Shown: in pieces, positions 49,372 through 59,060 of the stretch
Position numbering within the stretch: the stretch's first letter is position 1
Layout: the number at the start of each line of letters is the position of its first letter
NCBI RefSeq assembly: GCF_037038585.1
Contig: NC_092523.1
Span: forward strand, 43,489,001-43,553,000
Direction: 5' to 3'
Origin: Patagioenas fasciata
Taxonomy: Eukaryota; Chordata; Aves; Columbiformes; Columbidae
DNA length: 64,000 bases
The notes under the pieces: generated by a model
What the model was told of the DNA's origin: nothing
What the model saw: the letters and a program-made list of their open reading frames with translations, nothing else
The model's database searches: none
Made by a program: the position numbers and the translations under genes

Positions 49372-51324
49372 CTGAGTTTACATCTGACATTTTGTGGTAT
49401 ACATTTGAACTATTTTGATGCATTTCAAAGATAGGGGATTTTTCGTGTATGAACACTATTGCAAATTACATTTATTTAGGGAATTGAGTTCCTTTGTGAC
49501 AACTGGTTTTGAGGAGATATGGGGTAAAACCTTAATGTGCCTTTACGATTCTTTTGTCATCTGGGAGATGTCCTGTGCCAGATGGTTGGCATAGCCTTTC
49601 TGCAAGCCACAAGCAAGCTAATTTTCTTCTATAACATTTGCCAGTGTCTGCCATTCTGGTGCTTACGATGCCCTGCTGTTAGAAAAGCACCAGTCCAGGT
49701 CTCAGTACACTTTATTGTGCTTTTTGATCAGCATAAAGTTTATAGTGGATGCATTATCATCTTTCATTAAAACATTAAACACACATTGAGTGAATTAGAC
49801 CAGTGGAAGAAAAGGGAAAGATGTATGTGTCCAAGCTTCATGCTGTGTGTGTGGGGGAGAGAGAGAAAGATTTGGAGGATTATTCATGCCATCTCATGTC
49901 AGAGCAGTCTGAGAATTTTTTGCTGTCATTGACTTGAAGCTAATCAATTATCTTCACCAGGAACAGCTGCACTGAAGGGGCAGCTGTATTCTTCCCATTA
50001 AAAAAAAAAAAAAAAATGTGGAAATTAAACTCTGTAAAGGGCAGTACTTCAGACTATATATTTTGAAATAAGACTTTTTGCTTGAATCTGTCAAAATCTA
50101 TGTATGACTGGTATTAAGTTACAAATAGAAGTGTGTTTAAAGCATTGCACATCCTAGATTCAAAGAATTAAAAAAAAAAAAAAATTGGTCTTGTTTACTG
50201 CTTCATAACTGTCATGTTAGCTAGGACAACAAATTAATTGATACTTTGTAGTATCAGATTTTAATATTTTATTTTCTATCTTCATAATGCTATTAATGGT
50301 AACACTTTTCTCATTTCTCACAGAAAAATAAAATGTTGTTGTTGCACTTGCAGGTGGTGGGTGGTACCAAGCCATACAGAAGTCACTTGAGTATCTAAAG
50401 GGTGAGTAATAGTGCAAGTCTCTGAAATATCCAATTTTTTTCCTCACTGATTACTAATATAAAAATGCAAATATGAAAAAAATATTTTAAATAGCTTTAG
50501 AAAGTGGAGCAGTACAAAAAGCCAAGAGAAGAAAAGTAGCCACTCCTGGAATACTGTGCTTACTCTCTAGTTCTACATTCATTTCACATGTACATAATTC
50601 TGTAGAAATGGCTACTTTTGGTAGAAAAGGAGATCCTGATTGGTCAAAGAAAGTGACTAGTGTTCTAAATTCAGTAAGAGATGTAAAGTATGAGAGCAAT
50701 GTTTTCAACAAGTAATGAATGAGTTTTTAACCAAATTTCATCTTGTGTTATATGCATTGACTTACCCTTAATATATTGAGTCTTTGATCTTCTCTTTGTC
50801 TTGCCTAAAGTTTTCTGTTGTATTGGATCCTATATTAAACAGCATCTCTTAAATCCAAAATAGATAATCTTTGTTATTAATGCTTATAGTCTTAACACGC
50901 ATCAAACAGCTTTGAAGTTCCTCTGTGTTTCTCACCTTTACAAGAAACCATTAGTACTTACTGTGTGGCTTCTTCTCTGCCCAATGTAAGACTGGAAAAT
51001 GCTCCAAATACAGTAATTCAGACAGAAAAATGAAAACAGTCATAACTGACTGCCAAGCAAATGGGACTCTTTCAAGTATACCAAACTCTGAAAATTCTGT
51101 GGCGTACTATGTGGGATCTGTTAAGATACTGTCATAAACTATGCAAATTAAGGTTATGGAAACCAGAAACATACTACTAATCATCTGCAGTCTTTCTGGA
51201 CAAACAATTAATTGTGAAACACAGAATAAAGTATCCATTAAAGTAGATTGTACATTGGTCTGCATTACATCAAGTGAAGTAATATCCCAGTGTAATACTC
51301 CATGGATGAAAATGTTGCAGGTGG

Positions 51325-51412
51325 GTTTTTTTTTTTTGTCATTTTGTTTTGTTTGTTTGTTTGTTTTTGGTTTGGTTTTGGTTTTTTGGTTCAGTTTTTT
51401 TGTGTGTGTGTG
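51325..51412. repeat. Compound T, GTTT and GT tract
   Basis: A poly-T run is followed by gttt units, ggttt units and (GT)n. The T-rich ORF across it is an artefact. Confidence 0.9.
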
Positions 51413-52903
51413 GAAAAATTTATTTTCTAACTGCTATCTGTGAGAGCTGACACAGAGCTAAATTAGAGGAAAAATTAGGACATGTGTGTGCTACAAATAC
51501 ATCAAAGTAATTTTAATTAAATATGATCTTTGTAACCTGGATGTTTCAGTGAGCATCCAAAGGGATGAACTTGATCCAATACACACGTTCAAAAATGCAA
51601 GAATACTGAGATAATTTAATGTTTTACACCATTGTATCATTATTTACACTCGGATTTAAGACTAGAAGTCCTCACAAGATTTAGAGATTTTCAGAATTTT
51701 TTCAAGAGCCTTCAATGTGCTGTTTTGGGGGTTCTTTTTCTACCAATTTGCAAAGACAAGCAGTAAGCTACATTATGTCAGACCTTGCATAATTTGATAG
51801 TCATCCTGACTACTTAGTTAATTGGGTTATATAAAAGATTTATGTAACTGTTGATTGTTTGTTTCATGTACTTTCATAATGGCAAAGGGGAGTGGATGAG
51901 CAAGGTCTCTGTTTGCCCTCACAAGATTTCAATTTCCACTTAATTTGGAACAAGTATTTTTTGTTTACCTCTTCCCCACAGAGAGTGCATCTGTGCTAGT
52001 AGGAAACAAAGTTGATCCAACATCAGTTTTGCAGCCCCAAAATTGTTACTAAGTAGTGCAATTGTATTCTTTCTGTGCTTTGCAAAATTCCTGAGAGGGC
52101 TGAAGAGAAAAAAGAGGGGAGAAACGGAATCATAGTGGTTCAGAAGCATTATCTGGATGCCAACCAGAACTGGCTTTATGATAACCAGCTGTTATAAAGG
52201 GTTGGATCAATGAAAGTATGTTTGATTTGGCTTTATATTCTACACTTTGTGTGTGAAAGTTAATCAGGTTTCTTTTTGCAGTGACATGACCTAATTAGCA
52301 GTTGAATAAGAACTCCCTTACAGAACAGGGATAAGATCCCATTTTACTATTTCCTATGCTAACTAGTTCAGATCTTTAGCTACTGGATTTACCTAGTTTT
52401 GTTACTACAAGTTTGTTCCACATGTAGACACAAGTATAATTAACCTAGCATGCTAGAGTACATCTGAACAACTGACCTCTGTCTCTATTGCCCTAGTCAT
52501 GAGTGATTTAAAGACAGTTTAATACTTCAATCTGTAATACGTTTTCCCAAAAGGCCCAAAGTAGGTAACCTATAATGCCATGAAGAGGAGATACTTAATT
52601 TTCATAATGATTTCACATTGAAGATTAAGTACCTACTCTTTAAAAGCAGTGGAATAGATGGTAAATTAATTTAAAAGTAATAAATCAGATAATTAAATCT
52701 TTTATCTCACATAAAAGCAAATTCAAGTGAGACTTCAAACTATCGTTTCTTTGCTTGACTTCATGTAAATATATTTCTAATTTTAAACTGTTATCTTCTG
52801 GCTTTTTTGTTGTTTCCTCTGTTCGTCCAGAGGTACCTGTTATCTGTCCTATAAATAGAGGATGTAATTAATAGTCTTATATCACGGCGATTTGTTTCCT
52901 TAC

Positions 52904-53078
52904 CTTCCATAACTGAAGATGATTTACACCAATTTGTCAGTGTGTTATAGCATGGGTTACCACTCAGAAACTCGACCCCAACACTCGGGGCACTAAAACT
53001 TGATATGGATGACTGGGATTCCCGATACAGGCTGTGCAGAGCCTCCAGCATATTTGAGCTTTCGGATAGTGGGTTCAT
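52904..53078 (-). CDS. Candidate first coding exon of a minus-strand gene, product unrecognised
   Basis: On the minus strand an ATG at 53076-53078 opens a frame of 58 codons that reaches a strong donor, ATGGAAG|gtaagg, ending in phase 1. The peptide begins MNPLSESSNMLEALHSLYRE and is serine-rich (SQSSISSFSAPS, then KSSSVME before the donor). An in-frame stop lies just upstream of the ATG. The context of this ATG is weak (T at -3); a second in-frame ATG nine codons on (MLEALHSL) has A at -3. A possible acceptor (ttccatttttaaagcag|G) at 53113/53114 would make this the second exon, spliced from a leader in the CpG island. I see no signal peptide, membrane segment or known domain. The frame stays open 37 codons past the donor, so a chance ORF is not excluded. 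Confidence 0.45.
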
Positions 53079-53199
53079 ATATTAAAGCGTATAAATATTG
53101 CATAATACCCAGCCTGCTTTAAAAATGGAAGCACAATAAAGCTCTGTGCTCCAGGTGGGAACAACTCACTGTTTCACAGCAGTTGGTCTTCTTTCTGCA

Positions 53200-53870
53200 G
53201 GCACCCGTGTCCAAAGCCTTCTGGGTGCAGCTGCTCTGGGAGAGGACTTCCATTTCTGATGTTATGCGGGGACCAGGCGAAGTGGGGGCAGCCGAGGGGC
53301 GGGCAGGGGGGCAATGCCCCTGAGAAGGGGAGACCGAAGGGAGAAAACAGTGAACTCCATCAGGGCGACAGCTCTGGGCGGTTGGTCCTTCGGCGAGAAG
53401 GGGAGGTGCAATATGAGACGTTAGTTAAAACAAATTAAAAAAGAAAAAAAAAAAAAGGGGAGGGGGGGAGTTGAGAGCAAGTTTCGCCCCACGTACGGTG
53501 ATGCCGGCAGCCCGGGGGGCGGGACGGGGGTGGGGCGAGGGGCGGGCTTAGCCGGGCCGAGCGGAGCCGAGCGGCGGCGGGGGCGGCTCAGGGGCTCGGC
53601 GCGGCTCACGGGGCCGGTGCTGTCCGCGGCCCGGCGGGTGCTGAAGGGCGGGCGCCCCGCGCCGCCTCCCCGCCGCGCCTCGGGGCCGCGGCTTCGCGCT
53701 GCACGACTGGACCCGGCGGGAAGCGCCGTGCCTGGAATTGCGTCGAGTTTTCTCCGGACTAGCTGGCTCCCTCGCGGATCGCGGCGGGTCCGCTGTTGGC
53801 TTTGTTAGGCTAAGAAGTGGTGTTTTCGGGGGGGCGATTCTTGCACGGGGACCTGGAGTTTTTTTTCTTT
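53200..53870. promoter_or_regulatory. CpG island promoter
   Basis: The sequence changes abruptly from AT-rich to very GC- and CpG-rich and back within about 700 bases. It is the only such block in the window. It contains several GC boxes of the Sp1/KLF type (aggggcgggc near 53294; ggggcgggac at 53516-53525; aggggcgggc at 53538-53547). No TATA box is visible in the island core. Such islands mark promoters of vertebrate genes, often bidirectional. The plus-strand first exon (to 53930) and the minus-strand candidate exon (52904-53078) flank its centre on opposite sides. Confidence 0.9.
53514..53546 (+). promoter_or_regulatory. G-quadruplex-prone G-run cluster in the island
   Basis: Six runs of three or more G occur in 33 bases (lengths 6, 3, 5, 4, 4, 3) separated by one to three bases. 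It overlaps two GC boxes. It satisfies the usual G3+ loop 1-7 motif several times over. Confidence 0.75.
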
Positions 53871-53930
53871 TTCTTTTTCTGTTTTTTTTTTTTTTTTTTT
53901 CCTTGTGGACTTTGGTGGCTCTTGTATAAG
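53550..53930 (+). other. Probable 5' non-coding first exon of a plus-strand gene
   Basis: The right half of the CpG island runs into a strong splice donor, TATAAG|gtaagc, at 53930/53931. This suggests an untranslated first exon whose gene continues beyond the window. The start is not defined and 53550 is only a guess at the GC-box cluster. The plus-strand ORFs here (53530-53808, 53738-53929) are arginine/glycine-rich or phenylalanine-rich products of GC-rich and T-rich DNA. They look neither conserved nor complete. I cannot name the gene. No convincing second exon was found in the remaining 10 kb. Confidence 0.5.
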
Positions 53931-53942
53931 GTAAGCAGGAGA

Positions 53943-53977
<35 letters not shown>
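53862..53977. repeat. Pyrimidine tract followed by TA repeat around the splice donor
   Basis: A T/C tract (53862-53902, including T19 at 53882-53900) ends about 30 bases before the donor at 53931. An (AT)n repeat (about 53942-53977) begins about 12 bases after it. Confidence 0.9.
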
Positions 53978-53982
<5 letters not shown>

Positions 53983-54866
53983 TTAATTATTTTTTTTTAG
54001 TTGATGTTTGCATATAAGTGGTAGTGAGGTAACAAATGGGATGGAGGAGCCAGCAGTCAAAGGCAGAGCAAAGTTGGGAGCTTGTGAGCCCTTAGAGGGA
54101 ACGCTTGGAAAAAGAGGTGTGCAGTTTTTGGTGAAAAGGGCTCTCTCTGAAAACAAAAGATGGATCTAGAATGAAGAAGTTAGAGGCTTATTTTTCTCAA
54201 AAACTTGCTGCCAGGCTAATGTTTAAATGTTTCAAAATATTTTGGAAATCTTGACTGTTATAAAAAGATATCAAAAGATGTTATAGAAGCTGCTTTGTAA
54301 AACACTAGTATCAGGGGACAAGAAAAGCTCTGATTCTGTCTGGTGGCAGAAGGGATATGTAAGGTTATTCTGGGAAGTACAGAGCAAAACAGGAATTAAA
54401 GAGGATTAAGAAGCATAGCGTCACGTTGCTCTGTGTTCTTATGCGTGTCTGTTTGCGTGTGTAACAGAAGGATGGTGATACCTTGTTACTTGACAAGCAA
54501 CTTAACGCTGTAATGCTGAACTTGTGAAACAGCAGCTTCGTGAAAGGGATCATCCCCACCTCTACCTCCAAGGTCAATGTGGTGTGTATGTGTGCCTGAG
54601 AAAGTTGAGGATTGTTTCCTTTGGTATTGACTGATGAGATGAATGTCAGGCTTTCTTTCAGGCTACAACTAGGTGTAAATGCAAGTCTCTGCTAACACTG
54701 TATTATTTTGCATTATAGGTTTGCTGTTGCCCATAATTGAATGGAACTGGGAAGTGTGGGCAGATTCAATGTCTTGCTCTTGTAGCTGTGTTTAACCTTT
54801 CGCAAGGTTGGTAGGGTGCTCTGCTTCACAGAGTGTTTTTCTACTGCTGTGAGTTCTCAGAGTTCT
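53978..54866. other. Probable start of intron 1, plus-strand gene
   Basis: Ordinary AT-rich sequence. An acceptor-like site (tattattttgcattatag) at about 54718 has no matching donor of good quality, so I do not call an exon. Confidence 0.4.
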
Positions 54867-54932
54867 GCACACTCAGAGCAGAGTGCCACACAGGGATTTG
54901 CACACGCAGAGCAGAGTGTCATGCAGGGATTT
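54867..54932. repeat. Tandem duplication of a 33-bp unit (two copies)
   Basis: Copy 1 is 54867-54899 and copy 2 is 54900-54932, both of the form gcacac(t/g)cagagcagagtg and onward to cagggattt. They differ at four of 33 positions. The unit is a multiple of three, so the overlapping ORF shows a repeated AxAEQS / MQGF-like peptide, but nothing else suggests coding. Confidence 0.9.
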
Positions 54933-57900
54933 CTGTCTGAGGTTAAGGCTGATTCCAGAAGCAATGGGCTGCTGCTGCACGTAGCCAGTGCTACTGAGAT
55001 GGCTGAATGAAACAAGCAGGCAAAGGTGGTCCCCACCCTGTATTTTTTAACATTATGTAGCACTTTATGCTTCATGGCTGTGATGAACGTTCTTTGGAAC
55101 TGGGACCTACACCACAGGTTTGGTGTGGGATTTTTTTTTATTATTACTTTATTTTTTTTTTAACCTAGTTGTCCTGCGCAAGTGCTAGCACTTGTAGTAA
55201 TTGTGAGTGTGAGGTAACTTTTGCTGGTGAGATGAAGCTGATGAAAGGCATTTGTTTCATATTATTATAGTATTGTTTTGCTCCCGCATCATTTACTTAA
55301 TTTTAAGGTGGGTTGTTTCTACTGAATATTTTTATCAGCTAGAATACAAAGATAACCATCTGGCAGCAACTTAGATCTACTGAAGATTAAAGTTAAAAGC
55401 AAACAAATTAAGGAGAAAGTAGTTTAACTTGCCAAGACTTTCATTACATTTAAATAAAATTAGGGAATACATATGTTTTATTGTCTCCCCCTCCCGCTCC
55501 CACTCCCTGAAGTTATAAAGCAGCTATTGCCTTCCTCTCTCAAATTATAGGGGAAGTAAGTTTATTACACAGCACTTAGTTGTAAACCTTTGTTAACAGT
55601 CTACCCATCAGCTAGGACAGATCTTATCATCTGCCATTGATATGAATATTAATTTATTTTGATATAATTTTAAATAATGATACTTTTAAAAGCATGCAGA
55701 TTCAGGATGCTTGCTTTCTAAAGTAGACATCATGAAAATATTTTGGAAAAGTTGATTTTGAAGCATGTGGTGCAAACAGTGCATTAACTAAGGGAAAAAA
55801 CACTCCAACTGAATAATCCCAACCCATTAATTCTGTGGCCCTACTTTTAATGTTTATCTGTAAATACACAGGGTTTAAATCTGCAAATTCTTGTTCACTT
55901 GAATAGTTTATATTCATACATGTTGTCCTGTCAGCTGCAAAGGGACTATATCTATCATTACACGAGTTACAAGTCATTGATCTTGCTGAGATCAGTCATT
56001 TTACCAGCATCAATCAGATGATAAACTTTGATGCCAAGACATTAATTCTGTCTTTTAAATTTATAACTTATATCTGCTTGTATATTCTGTGTACTGTTTT
56101 GGCTTCATATGAATTAAACTGTGTTATTTTATAAATCACATTTAAAAAAATAAGCTTTGAAATGATATGTAGACTCTCAAGGAAGTAAAATGGCACTGCT
56201 ATTTTTCAACAAAATGGTGTTCTAAATATACATGTACACCAAGTGTGGTCCATAGCCATTTTGGTCATCTTTTCTGATTACAAAAATCTGTTTTCAGTAG
56301 TAATCTTTTTTCAGGCATATTTGTATACTTGTAAGGCTGTGTTTTTTTTATACTGTGCAGTTCTAACACCTTTAACAACACCATTCAAAAGTTGAGGAAA
56401 ACTTGAAGCTTATGAATGGACCGAACAGCTGACTGCAGAACTAATGCAGGGAGGAGCTTTGTCATGAAATTAGTACTCAGGGAAACCCCCTGTTTACAGC
56501 CTTGTATTACAGACCCTGCTTACACTCACCAACACACAAAGATGTGTACATGGGGGCATATGCTTACAATTATTGATGATATCAACACACATACAACCTG
56601 CCAGGCATCTTAAGCTTACACTTGATAGTGGATCACTTGGCTATTTGCTGGGCTGCAGCCTTTGACAGTAAATGGTACTCAGTAAAAACAAAAATCCACA
56701 AATGCTGTGGTTGCTCCGTTCTGGGTGTGTTCTAGATCTAGACAATCATACTGGTTTGTCGTTCTGATATTCTTTTATATGAGTTTATAAAAAAATCTTC
56801 AGTATGTGTTTAAAAAAGCAAACATATTCAATCATAGGAAAAAAAATCTGCCATATTAACTATATCTCTAATAAATAAAAAATGTGTTGTGGTTGCTTGT
56901 TTGTTTGTTTGTTTTCTTTCTTCCTCCTAGGGATAAATGCTTGTATTTGTGTACATATTTGGTACAGTGCTTTGGTACCTTGCCTCTTGGTAGACAGAAA
57001 AGTCAAAGAACACTTTTTTAGAAGAGTTGACACTTTGCCTCTGTAATAAAGAGATACTGAGAAAGCTGTGGCTTGAATAAGAGTTGTGGTTGACCAGCAC
57101 CTTTGAAAACAGTGCTGTATGAAACTTTCTTTAGCACCTCCAGTATCAAAGGGGACTAATGCCCAGAGAATGTAGCCAAGAGAAATCAAACACACAGGCT
57201 AACTCTCTTTTCTTAGTTTTGGGGTTACTTAAATAACCTCTAGGTACAAAGTCTTGTATCCTAGTAGGTAGGCTGTATGCCTTTCTAGCACTTACATTTA
57301 TTAATAGATGCATTTTTATTCAGTTGGGCCAGTACAGATAAACAAATTTCTGCACAGTTAATGTGGCAGAAAAACTACAAAAATGCTCCTCATTTGCCAG
57401 TATCTTCTATTTCCTCTTCGTCATTGATACCTCTGTTTCTATGGGCGGAGTGTGTTGGCCAAGAGATGTAATGCGATAAGTTCAAATCAGCCAACCTGTT
57501 GTGATCTAGTTAGGTGTGATTTCTTACCAAGTGGCTATAGGAATGACTTGAAAATAAATATACATTTGTTTTCTATTTATAGCTTTATTTGATAGCAATG
57601 TCTATGCAGGTACCTAGCATTACTACTCTAGGAATGATAACAGTAAATCTATTTAATTAATCAGTCTTCTTATCATACACTAAGTAAAATTAGTGGTGAA
57701 TTATTTGTTTGCATTGCTGAGTTGTGCAAATCTTGAGAAAATAAGTTCTAAAGAGTTAAATGAGGGGAGAGTTGGCAATGCTTGCACTGATTGCTTGAAG
57801 TAGGTTGAAGTTCACAGTTTATTTGCATTTGAATTAATTGAGATTGGTGTCCAGCAGGGCTTTTCAGAACAGGCTTCAGAAAGACTTATTTGTATAATAA

Positions 57901-59002
57901 AGTACTTGAAAATGTTAGCTGGAAGATGAAGGATATTTAAAATACTTCTTTCTTTTCCTGACAGAGCAAGCTTTTTTCTCATTTTCCTCTAAGTAAGGCT
58001 TATTGTAGTTCTGAAATATTTTTACCAGTGAATGGGCGTTTTTGTGTCAAAAGCCACAATAATTTTTAAATCAGCATATTAAAAACTTTCTGCACTCATT
58101 TTAGTTTCTTCACAAGGAAGTTCTTAATACCTGCAAAAAGATATAAAATAATCTTAAAATAGCTCATAACATTAATCAGTTAAAATGTTATTCCTTACTA
58201 AAAATGTTTTTCTATTAAATGCTAAGAACTTCTGGATTATTACTTTGTCTAATTTTGCTTCCATTAGGAAACAAAATATTTTCGATTATTTCTTTGTTGT
58301 GCCTCTGAACTGTACATATTTTATTACAAAAGAACTTTGTCTTCCTAAATAATATGTAAATCATTATACTTTTAATGACATTTAAACAAATCAATTAGTG
58401 ATGAAACAAAAAACAGCTCTTTCTTGATAAGTAACACAGATAAACTTCTTTGCGAAAGAGCTTGCAGATTATGACTTGCTTCAAAGTTGAACATTTCAAA
58501 TTGTATTTTTAAAAACATATTTTCTTTCACAAACTTTATTTAAAACTCTGTTATAACTGATAATGTGCATTACTTATGGGTTTTGTTAAACTTAATCAAT
58601 CCTAATTAGTAGAAAAGAAAGAAAGAAGTACTTTCATATCATTGTAGCAGATCAATGTAAATCTTAATTCATGTGCAAGAGCACTAATAAAAGAAATACA
58701 ACTTTTCTTTCCATTAGAGACTGGGAATAGTACTGCTGATACTACTATTATATAAATAATCCTTTAGCGTGAGGACTGTATTTGGTAACATCCATATCCT
58801 TCCAGTGATAACAAGAAACAGGAGCAACATAAGTATTAGATTCAGGAAAATGCCATGATAATATAAGAAGATTTATTTAGGAAAAAAGGTAAAGAGTGGT
58901 CAAAATAACTGTGAAAAAGTTGCTCTTTAAATCCAGTCTGAACCTCCACATTTCAGTTCATGGTCATTGTCTTTTCACTTAATTTACTCTACTCTATCCA
59001 CA
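54933..59002. other. AT-rich intron-like stretch
   Basis: A GTTT tract lies at 56895-56916. No gene or interspersed repeat is recognised. Confidence 0.5.
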
Positions 59003-59060
59003 GTTTTCTTGCACCAGGGGACACAAAACATGATTCAGTATGCTAGATGTGATCTAACTC
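59003..59060 (-). mobile_element. Very old CR1 LINE relic, copy F
   Basis: The plus strand 'ttttcttgcaccagggga' followed by 'cagtatgctagatgtgatct' parallels the reverse complement of CR1 ORF2 text (cttgtactggggagcccaaaactggacacagtactccagatgtggtctcac). Only about 60 bases can be aligned by eye. Confidence 0.5.

Larger units (their letters stand above)
48501..52903. other. AT-rich non-coding stretch with GT/GTTT and poly-A tracts
   Basis: Simple repeats include 49330-49371 (GT then GTTT), A17 at 50000-50016, A-rich 50170-50184 and a compound T/GTTT/GT tract at 51325-51412. No gene is supported apart from a weak microexon-like segment at 50962-50991 on the minus strand. Confidence 0.5.

Noticed and set aside
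53530..53808. 92-codon plus-strand ORF in the CpG island
   Set aside because: The product is an Arg/Gly/Pro/Ala string expected from any stop-poor GC-rich DNA. It has no domain, and the frame does not lead cleanly into the donor at 53930.
53942..53977. TA repeat considered as a TATA box or origin-like element
   Set aside because: It lies downstream of the donor in the presumed intron and is a plain microsatellite.
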